A stretch of 64,000 bases of DNA from Streptomyces europaeiscabiei (GCF_036346855.1 NZ_CP107841.1:2546001-2610000); one strand, 5' to 3'. Positions 27,511-37,576 are shown, counted from the first letter of the stretch. Numbers and translations: made by a program. Notes: generated from the letters alone by a model not told the origin.

Positions 27511-28577
27511 TCGCGCCCCATGTCCCGGTGCACGACCACGGTCTCGACGCCCTGGGAGGCGAGGCGGGCGGCGAGCTTCTCGGAGGTGGCGACCGAGCGG
27601 TGCTTGCCGCCCGTGCAGCCGACCGCGATGGTCACGTACCGCTTGCCCTCGCGGCGGTAGCCGGCGGCGATCATCTGGAGCAGCTCGGTGTAGCGGTCGA
27701 GGAACTCCTTGGCTCCGGGCTGGTTGAAGACGTACGCGGAGACCTCCTCGTTGAGGCCTGTGTACGGGCGCAGCTCCGGGACCCAGTGCGGGTTGGGCAG
27801 GAAGCGCATGTCCACGACCAGGTCGGCGTCGACCGGGAGGCCGTACTTGAAGCCGAAGGACATGACGGTGGCCCGCAGCTCGGGCTCCTCGTCGCCGGCG
27901 AACTGGGCGTCCATCTTGGCCCGCAGCTCGTGCACGTTCAGGCTGGAGGTGTCGATGACCAGGTCGGCGTCGCCGCGCAGCTCGCGCAGCAGTTCCCGCT
28001 CGGCGGCGATGCCGTCGGTGATGCGGCCGTCGCCCTGGAGGGGGTGCGGGCGGCGGACCGACTCGAAGCGGCGCACCAGGGCGTCGTCGGAGGACTCCAG
28101 GAAGACGATGCGCCGGGTGACGTGCTTGGTGGCCAGGTCGGCGAGGGAGTCGCGAAGGTTGTCGAAGAAGCGGCGGCCACGGACGTCGACGACGACCGCG
28201 ATCCGGGCCACGTTCCCCTGGGAGCGGGCGCCGAGCTCCACCATGGTGGGGATCAGCGCGGGTGGCAGGTTGTCGACGACGAACCAGCCGAGGTCCTCCA
28301 GACACTTGGCGGCCGTCGACCGTCCGGCGCCGGACATGCCGGAGATGATGACCAGCTCGGGGATGGCCGCCTCGGGGACCCCGGCTGTTTCGATGCCCGT
28401 ACTCACGTGTGCTCCGTCTTCCTGTGGCGCTGGGTGCTGCGGGGTAGCGTCGCCCACCGCGCTGTGGGCTTCCCCGCGCTCCGCTGTGTGCTCGTGGTGC
28501 TGTTCATCTGGACGCTCTGAGAGCTCCGGGGGTTCTGCCTGCTCCGGGAGGTCTCGGCGCTCGTCGTGCTCGGTCAT
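27507..28577 (-). CDS. rapZ: RNase adapter/nucleotide-binding protein RapZ (YvcJ)
   Basis: P-loop nucleotide-binding protein (356 aa) with Walker [31 protein letters not shown] and the C-terminal [19 protein letters not shown] of the RapZ/YvcJ family. ATG 28577 overlaps the uvrC stop. The first 65 residues are a Glu/His/Pro-rich extension not found in shorter homologues; a GTG start shortly before TGIETAG is an alternative. Its RNA-related role is known mainly from Enterobacteria, so the function here is less certain than the family. Confidence 0.94.
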   Translation of the reverse strand: MTEHDERRDLPEQAEPPELSERPDEQHHEHTAERGEAHSAVGDATPQHPAPQEDGAHVSTGIETAGVPEAAIPELVIISGMSGAGRSTAAKCLEDLGWFVVDNLPPALIPTMVELGARSQGNVARIAVVVDVRGRRFFDNLRDSLADLATKHVTRRIVFLESSDDALVRRFESVRRPHPLQGDGRITDGIAAERELLRELRGDADLVIDTSSLNVHELRAKMDAQFAGDEEPELRATVMSFGFKYGLPVDADLVVDMRFLPNPHWVPELRPYTGLNEEVSAYVFNQPGAKEFLDRYTELLQMIAAGYRREGKRYVTIAVGCTGGKHRSVATSEKLAARLASQGVETVVVHRDMGRE

Positions 28578-30697
28578 GTCTCCTGCCCTCGCCGCCGGTC
28601 CGGGGCGCCCGCGGCCACGGGATCCCCAGAGGGGTCCGCCGTCGTACCGGGCTCCTCTTCCTCCATGATCTCTCCAGTGGCCGTGTTCACGGCGGGGGCG
28701 GCCGGAGCCGCCCGGTCGAGGGCCGCGGCGATCGTCTCGGCCGTCTTGCGGCCTATGCCGGGAACCTCGCAGATCTGGTCGATCGTCGCGGAACGCAGCT
28801 TCTTCAGCGAGCCGAAGTGCTTCAGCAGGGCCTGCTTGCGAGCCTCCCCGAGGCCGGGCACGTCGTCCAGGGCGCTCGCCCGGAAGCGCTTGGCGCGTTT
28901 GGCGCGCTGGTAGGTGATGGCGAAGCGGTGGGCCTCGTCGCGGACGCGCTGGAGAAGGTAGAGGCCCTCGCTGGTGCGGGGCAGGACCACCGGGTCGTCG
29001 TCGCCCGGCACCCAGACCTCCTCCAGGCGCTTGGCGAGGCCGCACACGGCGATGTCGTCGATGCCCATCTCGTCGAGCGCTCGCCGCGCGGCGGCCACCT
29101 GCGGCTGCCCGCCGTCGACGACGACGAGCTGAGGCGGGTAGGCGAACCGCTTGGGACGGCCGTCGTCGTCCTTGAGACCGTCGGCGGGGCCCCCGAGGCC
29201 GTCGCCGGAACCTCCGGGACCGCCGAGGGAGCCCCCGAGGCCGTCGCCGGGGTCGCCGGGCGCGGCGGAGTCGTCCTCCACCCACTCGCCGGTCCGCTCT
29301 TTCTCCGCGAGGTAGCGCTTGAAGCGCCGGCTGATCACCTCGTGCATGGAGCGGACGTCGTCCTGTCCCTCGAACCCCTTGATCTGGAAGCGGCGGTACT
29401 CGCTCTTGCGGGCCAGCCCGTCCTCGAAGACCACCATGGAGGCCACGACGTCGTCGCCCTGGAGGTGGGAGATGTCGTAGCACTCGATCCGCAGGGGGGC
29501 GCTGTCCAGGTCGAGGGCCTCGGCGATCTCCTCCAGCGCGCGGGAGCGGGTCGTGAGGTCGGAGGCGCGCTTGGTCTTGTGCAGGACGAGCGACTGCTGG
29601 GCGTTGCGTGCGACGGTCTCCATGAGCGACTTCTTGTCGCCGCGCTGCGGGACGCGCAGGGAGACATTGGCCCCACGGCGCCCGGTGAGCCACTCCTGCA
29701 CGGGCCCGACGGGGTCGGGCAGCGCGGGGACGAGGACCTCCTTGGGCACGGAGTCGCCGGTCTCCTCGCCGTACAGCTGCTGAAGCGCGTGTTCGACGAG
29801 GTCACCGGTGGTGACGGCCTCGACCTTGTCGGTGACCCAGCCGCGCTGGCCGCGCACCCGTCCGCCGCGTACGTGGAAGATCTGGACGGCCGCCTCCAGC
29901 TCGTCCTCGGCGACCGCGATCAGGTCGGCGTCGGTCGCGTCGGCGAGCACGACAGCGTTCTTCTCCATGGCCTTCTTCAGGGCCTCGATGTCGTCCCGCA
30001 GGCGGGCGGCCCGCTCGTACTCCATCTCCTCGGCCGCGTCCGTCATCCGCTTCTCCAGACGACGGATGTACGTGCCCGTGCGCCCCGCCATGAAGTCGCT
30101 GAACTCGTCGGCCAGTTCGCGGTGGTCCTCGGCGGAGATCCGCTCGACGCAGGGGGCCGAACACTTCCCGATGTAGCCGAGCAGACAGGGCCGGCCGGTG
30201 CGGGCCGCGTTCTTGAAGACCCCGGCCGAGCAGGTGCGCACGGGAAAGACGCGCAGCAGCAGGTCGACCGTGTCCCGGATCGCCCACGCGTGCGCGTAGG
30301 GCCCGAAATACCGGACGCCCTTCTTCTTGTGACCCCGCATCACCTGCACGCGCGGGTACTGCTCGTTCATCGTGACCGCGAGGTACGGGTAGCTCTTGTC
30401 GTCGCGGTACTTGACGTTGAACCGGGGGTCGAACTCCTTGATCCAGGAGTACTCCAGCTGCAGCGCCTCGACCTCCGTGGACACCACGGTCCACTCCACG
30501 GAGGCGGCCGTGGTGACCATCGTGCGGGTGCGCGGGTGGAGGCCGGTCAGGTCCTGGAAGTAGTTGGCCAGGCGCTGACGCAGGCTCTTCGCCTTCCCGA
30601 CGTAGATCACCCGACGGTGCTCGTCGCGGAACTTGTACACCCCGGGAGAGTCCGGAATCTGCCCCGGACTGGGGCGGTAGCTGGAGGGATCGGCCAT
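28574..30697 (-). CDS. uvrC: Excinuclease ABC subunit UvrC
   Basis: Nuclease subunit of nucleotide excision repair (707 aa). It has an N-terminal GIY-YIG domain ([20 protein letters not shown]), a Cys-rich region, the UVR helical hairpin [20 protein letters not shown] that contacts UvrB, an RNase H-like C-terminal nuclease ([20 protein letters not shown]) and two helix-hairpin-helix motifs ([25 protein letters not shown]). A Gly/Asp-rich insert of about 30 residues near 475-508 interrupts the nuclease domain. ATG 30697 gives the normal N-terminus. First gene of the uvrC-rapZ-yvcK-whiA operon. Confidence 0.97.
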   Translation of the reverse strand: MADPSSYRPSPGQIPDSPGVYKFRDEHRRVIYVGKAKSLRQRLANYFQDLTGLHPRTRTMVTTAASVEWTVVSTEVEALQLEYSWIKEFDPRFNVKYRDDKSYPYLAVTMNEQYPRVQVMRGHKKKGVRYFGPYAHAWAIRDTVDLLLRVFPVRTCSAGVFKNAARTGRPCLLGYIGKCSAPCVERISAEDHRELADEFSDFMAGRTGTYIRRLEKRMTDAAEEMEYERAARLRDDIEALKKAMEKNAVVLADATDADLIAVAEDELEAAVQIFHVRGGRVRGQRGWVTDKVEAVTTGDLVEHALQQLYGEETGDSVPKEVLVPALPDPVGPVQEWLTGRRGANVSLRVPQRGDKKSLMETVARNAQQSLVLHKTKRASDLTTRSRALEEIAEALDLDSAPLRIECYDISHLQGDDVVASMVVFEDGLARKSEYRRFQIKGFEGQDDVRSMHEVISRRFKRYLAEKERTGEWVEDDSAAPGDPGDGLGGSLGGPGGSGDGLGGPADGLKDDDGRPKRFAYPPQLVVVDGGQPQVAAARRALDEMGIDDIAVCGLAKRLEEVWVPGDDDPVVLPRTSEGLYLLQRVRDEAHRFAITYQRAKRAKRFRASALDDVPGLGEARKQALLKHFGSLKKLRSATIDQICEVPGIGRKTAETIAAALDRAAPAAPAVNTATGEIMEEEEPGTTADPSGDPVAAGAPDRRRGQET

Positions 30698-30799
30698 GCT
30701 CCACACCCTACTGGCGCCCGCTGACATCACGGGGCGCCTGTGGACAAGGGCAGCCGACGCACGACCCCCGCCCGCCGGCCGGCGTCCACGGCCGTGCCC

Positions 30800-31471
30800 T
30801 CAGCGCGTTTCCAGGAACGTCAGCACGGCCAGGACCCGACGGTGATCATCCGGCTCCTCGGGCAACCGCAGCTTGCCCAGGATGCTCCGTACATGCTTCT
30901 CGACCGTCCCCTCGGTGACCCACAACCGACGGCCGATCCCCGCGTTGGAGCGCCCCTCGGCCATCAGGCCGAGAACCTCCCGCTCCCGATTGCTGAGCAT
31001 CGACAGCGGATCGTCACGACGCTGCGCGGCCACCAGCTCCTGCACCAGCGACGGATCGATCACCGAGCCACCCCGGCGGATGCGGTCGAGGGTCTCCAGG
31101 AACTCGTCCACGACGGTGATCCGGCTCTTGAGCAGATAGCCGATGCTGCGCCCCCCGGCCAGCAGCTCCAAGGCGTCCTCGACCTCGACGAACGCCGAGA
31201 GGACCAGGATGCCCACCGACGGATACCGCTCCCGGATGGCGCCGGCGGCCTTCAGCCCCTCCGTGGACTGGGTCGGCGGCATCCGGATGTCGACGATCGC
31301 GATGTCCGGAAGTTCCGTCTCGACGAGGTCCATGAGCCCGCCGGCGTCGCCGGCCTGCCCCACGACCTCGTAGCCGACGCGCTCGCAGAGGCTCGCCAGC
31401 CCCTCCCGCAGGAGCACGTCGTCGTCCGCGAGCACCACCCGCCCGCGCAGCGGATGCTGATCGGCATCCAT
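30800..31471 (-). CDS. LuxR/NarL-family response regulator
   Basis: Two-component response regulator (223 aa). The receiver domain has acidic-pocket residues Asp16-18 (LADDDVLLREG) and the phosphoacceptor Asp61 (IVDIRMPP). The C-terminal LuxR helix-turn-helix is LSNREREVLGLMAEGRSNAGIGRRLWVTEGTVEKHV. ATG 31471 follows GGGGGAG. An in-frame ATG at 31783 overlaps the kinase stop and would add 104 residues of unknown sequence. It is most likely the partner of the upstream histidine kinase, and may also control the operon. Confidence 0.92.
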   Translation of the reverse strand: MDADQHPLRGRVVLADDDVLLREGLASLCERVGYEVVGQAGDAGGLMDLVETELPDIAIVDIRMPPTQSTEGLKAAGAIRERYPSVGILVLSAFVEVEDALELLAGGRSIGYLLKSRITVVDEFLETLDRIRRGGSVIDPSLVQELVAAQRRDDPLSMLSNREREVLGLMAEGRSNAGIGRRLWVTEGTVEKHVRSILGKLRLPEEPDDHRRVLAVLTFLETR

Positions 31472-31779
31472 GGTCTCGGCCTCCCCCTTGCCCGACCTGT
31501 CCTGTTCGTCCCGACAGCCTGCCTGAACACGGGTCTTACGGCTAGCCGGAAGCCTAGTTGGGGGCGGGCCGTGAAGACACCTGAACGTTCGCCCGCCATG
31601 CTCGCAGAAGTGCGGCCGCGGGTGGACCGGCGCCTCTGACGAGAGACGGCGAGACATCCGCCTGCCCAGGAGCCGGACGGCCGTCTCCGCCGTCCGATTC
31701 GACCGCCCGAAACGTACGCCCGTACCGAGTCCCGGACTCCCCCCTTTGAACGGGCCTCGCCCGCGTACGCTTCGGGCGG
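31472..31779. other. Intergenic stretch between kinase and response regulator
   Basis: About 308 bp separate the kinase stop from the chosen regulator start. It contains the near-perfect palindrome CTTACGGCTAGCCGGAAG (31534-31551). The frame is open through the whole stretch but reads as Arg/Gly-rich sequence without a recognisable domain. Confidence 0.6.
31534..31551. promoter_or_regulatory. Candidate operator CTTACGGCTAGCCGGAAG
   Basis: An 18-bp palindrome with a single mismatched pair, centred on CTAG, 63-80 bp before the LuxR regulator start. Its half-site AGCCGGAA recurs at 37566-37573, and as TTCCGGCT at 37524-37531, near the receiver gene at the other end of the operon. Confidence 0.5.
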
Positions 31780-34599
31780 TCATGCACGCGGCAGGACGGC
31801 CGCTTCGGGCGGTGTCAGCGGCAGGCGCACACTCAGCGTCGTACCGCTCCCGGGCGGGCTGGCGACCGTCAACCGGCCGCCGATGGCCTCCACCCGGTCG
31901 ATGAGCCCGATCAGTCCCGACCCCTTGTCGGGTTCCGCTCCCCCGACACCGTCGTCACGGATGACCAGCTCCAGCACGCCCGAGCGCTCCTCCGCCGTCA
32001 CGGTCACCACGCTCGCCCGCGCGTGCTTGACGGCGTTGGTGAGGCTCTCGGAGGTGACGTAGTACGCGGCCACCTCGACCGGTTCCGGGAAGCGGGCACC
32101 GGTGAAGGTGAGGTCGAGTTCCACGGGGACGGCGGCGCGGCGGGCCAGGGCGCGCAGGGCGGGCCCCAGGCCGCCCCTGGAGAGGACGGACGGGTGGATG
32201 CCCCGGGCCACCTGGAGCAGGTCCTGGAAGGTGTCGTCGAGGCCCCTGGCCAGGTGGTCCAGCTGCCGGGCGAGTTCCGAGGAACGGTCCTCCACCAGGG
32301 TCTCCGTCATCCGCAGCTCCAGTTGCAGGGAGACCAGGCGTTGCTGGACGCCGTCGTGCAGGTCGCGTTCGATGCGCCGGCGGGAGGCGTCCCCGGCGGC
32401 GACCACGCGCGCGCGTGAGGCGGTCAGCTGGGCGCGGCTGTCGGCGTTGGCGATCGCGGTGGCGATCAGTTCGGTGAAGTCGGCGAGCCGGGACTCGGTG
32501 CCCTCGGGCAGCGGATCGAGGGGCGAGACCGCCACGACGACTCCCCACAGCCGGCCGTCGACGACGATGGGGGCGCCCACGGAGGTGCCGGACCGGGCGG
32601 CGCTCCGGGTGCGGGCCACCTCGTCGACGGTCTTCCGGGCCGCCTCACGACGTGTCATACGGGCGGCCTCGGCGACCGCCTCCGCGCGCGCGTGCGCGAT
32701 CCCCAGGGCCTTGACGCTGTTGTCGGGCTCGTAGCGCAGTACGGCCGCCGCCGTACCCAACAAGGACGCCACCTCCTCGGCCACCTTCCCGAACACGTCG
32801 GACGACGGCACCCCGCGCGCGACCGCGGTGGCGACCCGGCGCAGCGCTGTCTGTTCGAGCGAGGCCCGGCGGCTCTCGGTGACATCGCGGGCGGCGGCGT
32901 AGATGAGGCCCTCCTCGGGCACCGACCGGGCGCTCCACTGCAGCCAGCGCTCGGCACCGTCGGCGCGGATGTACCGGTTCTCGAACTCGGCGACCTCGGC
33001 GCCGCCCGCCAGCAGCGCGATGGCTTCGCGGGTGTCGTCCCGGTCCTCCTTGTGGACGAAGTCCAGGAGCGGCCGGGAGGTCAGTGTCTCGACCGGATAG
33101 CCCAGGGTGCGTTCGAAGGCCGGGTTGACGCGTTTGAAGTAGCCGTCGACGCCGCTGATGCAGAGCAGGTCCAGGGAGAGGTTGAAGATGCCTTCCAGTT
33201 CCTGTTCGGCCCGTCTGCGCCGGCCGTGGGCCGCGGCGAAGGACGCCATGGTGCCGTTCATGCCGCCCAGCAGCTGGGCCCAGGTGCCGTCGAAGGAGTC
33301 GACGTCGGCCCGGTGCCCGAGCCGGCCCGCGTCGATCGCCGTGTTCATGGCCCGGATCTCGCCGGCCAGCCGCTCGCTGGTGACCCGCAGCTCGCGGAAC
33401 GTGTCGGCCACGTCGCCGAGTTCGTCGCGTCCGGCGTAGCCGATGTCGTACGAGAGGTCGCCGTCCGACAGGGCGCGGGCGCCCTCGGAGACCTGTCCGA
33501 GGGGGCGGGTGATCGAGCGGCGCAGGGCCAGCGCGAGGAGGGTGACGAGGGCCAGGACGGCGAGGGAGACGCCCAGTTCGGTGAGGGCCCGGGTCCGTGT
33601 GGCGCGCAGGTCGCGGTGGGCGGTGTCGTCGAGTTCACGGGCGGCCCGGTCCTGGATTCCGCGCAGGGCGTCGACGTACTGCTCGGAGTCGCTGAGCCAG
33701 TCGTCGTACGAGGGCCGGTCGGCGGGCCGGGGGTCGGTGTCGGCGAGCAGGTCACGGACCCTGCGGACCTCGCGTCCGGGGACCTGGAAGATCGCGGTGT
33801 GCAGTTCGGCCTTCAGCTCGTCCGAGGCGGTCAGCTGGAACCTTCTGAGCTGGGACTTCTCCAGTTCGGTCCAGCGGCCCGCGGCGGCGGTGGTGTGCCC
33901 GTCGCCGGGTGTGTGGAAGAGGATGGCCAGTTCCGCCCGTTCGCTCTCGGTGGCGGCGACGGCCCGCAGCATCGCCATGTGGGCGTCGGCCGCGCGGCCC
34001 GAGGCCCGCGTGGGGCGCCCGGATTCGAGGACGGCGACCATGTCGAGCACCTTGTTCCCTATGGCCTCGTACCGCCGGGTCACGGCCTGCACGTCCAGCG
34101 AGCCGGTGCCCGTCTGGACCCGCAGTGCGTGCAGTTGACGGCGTACGGCGTCGAGGACTCCGGCGACGTCGGGCTCCGGCTGCCGGTCGACGGCCTCCCC
34201 GAAGGCTCGTCGCAGCGCGTCGTCGGTGATCCGCTGGGCCTCCGAGCGGCCGCGCAGGGTGTCCGGTTCGGCGCTCAGCCGGGCCTCGACCGCGGCGATC
34301 CGTTCGCGTGCGACGGCGCCCGCGACCTCGCTGGTCGCGAACGACACCTCGATCGCGGTGTCGAAGTCGCTCAGGGTCCGCGCCTCCTCCCACTGGGTCA
34401 TGGCGGCGAACGCGGTGAAGGACAGCAGGACGGTGACCGGCAGCAGGACAAGCAGCATCAGCTTGGGGCCGACACGCAGCCGCGCCAGGAACGGGACGGT
34501 GTCCTCGGTCGCGGCGCCGCGGCGGGCCCGCGCCACGGCGGGGCACGGGGCGGCGGGGCGCGGGGCGGGGACTCGTCCGCGGGACGGTGGGCGGAGCAC
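31780..34599 (-). CDS. Membrane sensor histidine kinase: NIT-HAMP-PAS-GAF-HisKA_3-HATPase
   Basis: Large sensor kinase (939 aa). A first transmembrane helix (PKLMLLVLLPVTVLLSF, about 45-65) is followed by a nitrate/nitrite-sensing-like extracytoplasmic domain and a second helix near 335-360. Then come HAMP, a PAS domain (GIFNLSLDLLCISGVDGYFKR), a GAF domain, the dimerisation box with the phosphoacceptor His (RRRIERDLHDGVQQRLVSLQ) and the ATPase boxes (SLTNAVKHARA, RDDGVGG, GSGLIGLIDRVEAIGG). It starts 9 bp after the upstream lipoprotein gene, so ligand-binding lipoprotein and kinase are coexpressed. The start is uncertain; GTG 34599 is used. Confidence 0.9.
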   Translation of the reverse strand: MLRPPSRGRVPAPRPAAPCPAVARARRGAATEDTVPFLARLRVGPKLMLLVLLPVTVLLSFTAFAAMTQWEEARTLSDFDTAIEVSFATSEVAGAVARERIAAVEARLSAEPDTLRGRSEAQRITDDALRRAFGEAVDRQPEPDVAGVLDAVRRQLHALRVQTGTGSLDVQAVTRRYEAIGNKVLDMVAVLESGRPTRASGRAADAHMAMLRAVAATESERAELAILFHTPGDGHTTAAAGRWTELEKSQLRRFQLTASDELKAELHTAIFQVPGREVRRVRDLLADTDPRPADRPSYDDWLSDSEQYVDALRGIQDRAARELDDTAHRDLRATRTRALTELGVSLAVLALVTLLALALRRSITRPLGQVSEGARALSDGDLSYDIGYAGRDELGDVADTFRELRVTSERLAGEIRAMNTAIDAGRLGHRADVDSFDGTWAQLLGGMNGTMASFAAAHGRRRRAEQELEGIFNLSLDLLCISGVDGYFKRVNPAFERTLGYPVETLTSRPLLDFVHKEDRDDTREAIALLAGGAEVAEFENRYIRADGAERWLQWSARSVPEEGLIYAAARDVTESRRASLEQTALRRVATAVARGVPSSDVFGKVAEEVASLLGTAAAVLRYEPDNSVKALGIAHARAEAVAEAARMTRREAARKTVDEVARTRSAARSGTSVGAPIVVDGRLWGVVVAVSPLDPLPEGTESRLADFTELIATAIANADSRAQLTASRARVVAAGDASRRRIERDLHDGVQQRLVSLQLELRMTETLVEDRSSELARQLDHLARGLDDTFQDLLQVARGIHPSVLSRGGLGPALRALARRAAVPVELDLTFTGARFPEPVEVAAYYVTSESLTNAVKHARASVVTVTAEERSGVLELVIRDDGVGGAEPDKGSGLIGLIDRVEAIGGRLTVASPPGSGTTLSVRLPLTPPEAAVLPRA

Positions 34600-34608
34600 G
34601 GCCGGGCC

Positions 34609-36012
34609 TCACGATCCGGTCGGGGGGTAGTGGCCGTGGTCCGCCAGGTCCTTGTCGACGGCACGCACCGCCTCGTCCAGGGCGGGCTGCACGGCCTCTC
34701 CCCGCATGATCTTCGTGAAGGCCCGGGCGAAGGCCTCGGTGATCGCCGGGTAGGCGGGGGTCTGCGGCCGGGGGCGGGCCGTCCCGTTGCGCAGCTGTTC
34801 TATGTAGAGGCGCCCCGGGCCGCCCTCGGCGAACACGTCGGTGCGTTCGACCGCGGTGCCGGTCGCGGGTATCCCGCCGTTGACGTCGGTCATCCGCAGG
34901 ATTTCGTCGGGGCGCAGCAGGAAGGCCAGGAAGCGCCACACGGCGTCGCCGTCGGCCGTGCCCGCGGGCACGCCCCACTGCCAGGAACCCATGCCGGTGG
35001 CACTGCCCGTGCCGAAGTCGGGCAGCGGCACGATCGCCACGTCGCCCGGGTGGGCCTCCGTGTAGCGTCGGTACCACCAGTGGCCCGTCCAGGACACCGG
35101 GCTTCTGCCCTTCTGGAAGGCACCGGAGTCCTTGTTCGCGTCCACGTATCCCGCCTTCGCCCAGCCCTGCAGCGTCGTCAGCGCCTCGACCGACCGCGGC
35201 CCGTTGAGCACTCCGTCGGCCGTTCGATGGGTGGAGCGGTCGATCAGGTCGCCGCCCGCCGACCACAGGGCCGGTGCGAACCCGTACGTTCCCCATTCGG
35301 TGCCGGCCCACGGCATCTGGAGGTCCAGCGGCCTCTCGTGGCCCAGGGTGCGCAGCTTCTCCAGGATGCCGGTGAACTCGTCGGCGGTCCAGGCGTCGCC
35401 GATGCCCTTCGGGATGCGCACACCCGCTTTTCTGAGCACCGACGGCCGCACGTACAGGCCGAGTCCGGAGTCGAACGTGCCGAGGCCCCACAGCCTGCCC
35501 CGGTAGGTGCCCTGTTCGAGGACGGAGGGGAGCAGGTCCGCGCGCACGGACTCCGGGACGCAGGAGTCGATCGGCCGGAGGTCTCCGGCCCAGGCGTGGC
35601 TGAACAGCTTCGGGGCGTCGAAGTCGAGCAGGTCGGGCAGTTCGCCGTCGGCGGCCGCCGTGCGGACCAGGTCGTCGTAGTCGCCCTTCGGAGGGCGGAC
35701 GAGTCGGACCGTCACGTCGTCCTGGGCGGTGTTGAAGGCCCGTACCTGGGCCTGCACGGCCTCCAGTTCACCGCGCGCGGCCGGCTCGTGGAACCACATC
35801 GTGATCTGCGCGGGAGCGTCGATCCGCCCGTCACAGGTGGCGTCGGAACCCCGCCGGGTGTCCTCGTCGCCGTCCGCTCCCGCGTCGCAGCCGCCGAGCA
35901 GCAGGGCCATGCAGAGCACAAGCGCCGACCGGGCACGGCGGCGTGTCCGCGTCGTACTGAGCCGGCCGGGCACCCCACGAGTGCTTCGCCGGGGCCCGGC
36001 GGCTCGGGTCAT
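34609..36012 (-). CDS. Extracellular solute-binding lipoprotein (family 1), second copy
   Basis: Sugar-type ABC solute-binding protein (467 aa). After a basic N-terminus, the signal ends in the lipobox ALLLGGC, giving a lipid-anchored mature protein. The fold is recognisable from ITMWFHEPAARGELEAVQAQV, LPDLLDFDAP and GMGSWQWGVPAG. It is clearly paralogous to the preceding gene, sharing blocks such as FDSGLGLYVRPSVLR and RPRPQTPAYPA. No ABC permease or ATPase gene is nearby; the next gene is a sensor kinase, which suggests a sensing rather than uptake role. Confidence 0.9.
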   Translation of the reverse strand: MTRAAGPRRSTRGVPGRLSTTRTRRRARSALVLCMALLLGGCDAGADGDEDTRRGSDATCDGRIDAPAQITMWFHEPAARGELEAVQAQVRAFNTAQDDVTVRLVRPPKGDYDDLVRTAAADGELPDLLDFDAPKLFSHAWAGDLRPIDSCVPESVRADLLPSVLEQGTYRGRLWGLGTFDSGLGLYVRPSVLRKAGVRIPKGIGDAWTADEFTGILEKLRTLGHERPLDLQMPWAGTEWGTYGFAPALWSAGGDLIDRSTHRTADGVLNGPRSVEALTTLQGWAKAGYVDANKDSGAFQKGRSPVSWTGHWWYRRYTEAHPGDVAIVPLPDFGTGSATGMGSWQWGVPAGTADGDAVWRFLAFLLRPDEILRMTDVNGGIPATGTAVERTDVFAEGGPGRLYIEQLRNGTARPRPQTPAYPAITEAFARAFTKIMRGEAVQPALDEAVRAVDKDLADHGHYPPTGS

Positions 36013-37403
36013 GGTCCGCTCTTCGGGTAACCGTCGTGGGCGGCGAGATCCTGGTCGATGGCCTCGACGGCGTCGTCCAGCGTCTTCCCGACGGGCGCGC
36101 CGGAGAAGACGATGTCTGCGACCGCGTGCGAGAAGGCGACGGTGACCGCCGGGTACGCCGGTGTCTGCGGCCTGGGCCGGGCGGCACCGCTCCTCAGCTG
36201 CTCGATGAACAGCCGCTCCGCGCCGTCCTCGTCGAACAGCGGGGACAGCTCGACGGCCCCCTCGGTCGCCGGGATCGCGCCGTTGGCCTCGCTCATCCTG
36301 GCCACCTGCGCCGGCTGCAACAGGTACTGCAGGAAACGCCACACGGCGTCGCCGTCGGTGCCCCCGGCGGGGATGCCCCACTGCCAGGAACCCATGCCGG
36401 TGACGGCACCCGTGCCGAAGTCGGGCAGCGGCACGATCGCCACGTCGCCGGGGTGGGCCGCGCTGAACTCGCCGTATTTCCAGTGCCCCATCCAGGAGAT
36501 GGGGCTGCGGCCCTTCACGAACGCGCTCTTGTCCTTCTCCTCGTCCCTGTCGACATATCCCTCCTCCACCCAGTTCTGCATGGTGGTGAGGGCCCCGACG
36601 GTCTGCGGGCTGTTGAGGAAACCGTCGGCCGTGCGGAACTCCTCGGGGTCGATGAGGTCGCCGCCCGCCGACCACACGGCCGGCGCGAAGGCGTAGGTGT
36701 TCCACTCGTCGGCGGACTTCGAGTCGGTGAAGTTCAGGTCGAGCGGCGCCTTGTAGCCCTCCGCCCGCAGCTTGCGCAGGATCTCCGTCAGTTCGTCGGC
36801 GGTCCAGGCGTCGTCGACGCCCTTCGGTATCCGGACGCCGGCCTCCCTGAGCACCGACGGCCGTACGTACAGGCCGAGTCCGGAGTCGAACGTGGCAACG
36901 CCCCACAACCGGTCGTCGTACGTGCCCTGTTCACGGATGGAGGGGAGCAGGTCCTTCCGGATCTTCGCGGGTACGCAGGAGTCGATCGGCTTGAGTGTGC
37001 CGGACCAGGCGTAGCTGTAGAGGTTCGGGCCGTCGAAGTCGAGCAGGTCGGGCAGGTCGCCGCTGGCCGCCGCGGACAGGACGAGGTCGGTGTACGGGCG
37101 CTGCTCGGGCAGGGTGACCAGTTCGACCCGCACCTGCCGCTGGGACCTGTTGAACTCCTTGACCTGGCTCTTCAGCGTGCTCTGCTCACCGCTCTGCCCC
37201 GCGTGGGACCACATCGTGATGTGGGCGGTGCCCTCGATCCTCCCGTCGCAGGTCGTGTCACCCGCCGCCTTGTCCTCCTCGTCCGCCCGGCGGTCCGCAT
37301 CAGGGCCACCGCACCCGGCCAGGAGCAGCACGGCGGCCGCCGCACCCGACAACAGGGCACGGCGCACAGGACGTTCTCCGAGGTCCCGGCGCTGCGTGTT
37401 CAT
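36009..37403 (-). CDS. Extracellular solute-binding lipoprotein (family 1), first copy
   Basis: First gene of the four-gene sensor operon (464 aa), a lipoprotein with lipobox VLLLAGC and a family 1 solute-binding fold (ITMWSHAGQSGEQSTLKSQV, DLPDLLDFDGP, GMGSWQWGIPAG). It overlaps the second copy by ATGA. Tandem duplication followed by divergence is evident because long blocks are shared with the next gene while the N-terminal ligand-facing segments differ. The ligand is unknown. The promoter should lie in 37404-37607, shared with the divergent receiver gene. Confidence 0.9.
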   Translation of the reverse strand: MNTQRRDLGERPVRRALLSGAAAAVLLLAGCGGPDADRRADEEDKAAGDTTCDGRIEGTAHITMWSHAGQSGEQSTLKSQVKEFNRSQRQVRVELVTLPEQRPYTDLVLSAAASGDLPDLLDFDGPNLYSYAWSGTLKPIDSCVPAKIRKDLLPSIREQGTYDDRLWGVATFDSGLGLYVRPSVLREAGVRIPKGVDDAWTADELTEILRKLRAEGYKAPLDLNFTDSKSADEWNTYAFAPAVWSAGGDLIDPEEFRTADGFLNSPQTVGALTTMQNWVEEGYVDRDEEKDKSAFVKGRSPISWMGHWKYGEFSAAHPGDVAIVPLPDFGTGAVTGMGSWQWGIPAGGTDGDAVWRFLQYLLQPAQVARMSEANGAIPATEGAVELSPLFDEDGAERLFIEQLRSGAARPRPQTPAYPAVTVAFSHAVADIVFSGAPVGKTLDDAVEAIDQDLAAHDGYPKSGP

Positions 37404-37520
37404 GGCTCACCCCCACTCGACCGGACGGCACGGCCCCCACGGCGGCGACATGCTACTCCTCGTGTCTCGTTCGATTCCCTGGGTGAGAGGGAACCTGTTG
37501 ATCCGGCACAGGACGCCAGC

Positions 37521-37576
37521 ACATTCCGGCTGACGGGAACCCGGTGGCGCCGGCCTTTTCCCGCTAGCCGGAATGT
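37521..37576. promoter_or_regulatory. Inverted repeat in the divergent promoter region
   Basis: ACATTCCGGCT (37521-37531) and AGCCGGAATGT (37566-37576) form a perfect 11-bp inverted repeat with a 34-base spacer, between the lipoprotein operon and the receiver gene. The TTCCGGCT half-sites match the palindrome at 31534-31551. Confidence 0.55.

Noticed and set aside
32692..36030. 1,112-codon plus-strand open frame across the kinase and lipoprotein
   Set aside because: It spans two genes of the opposite strand, has no recognisable domain and no plausible start.
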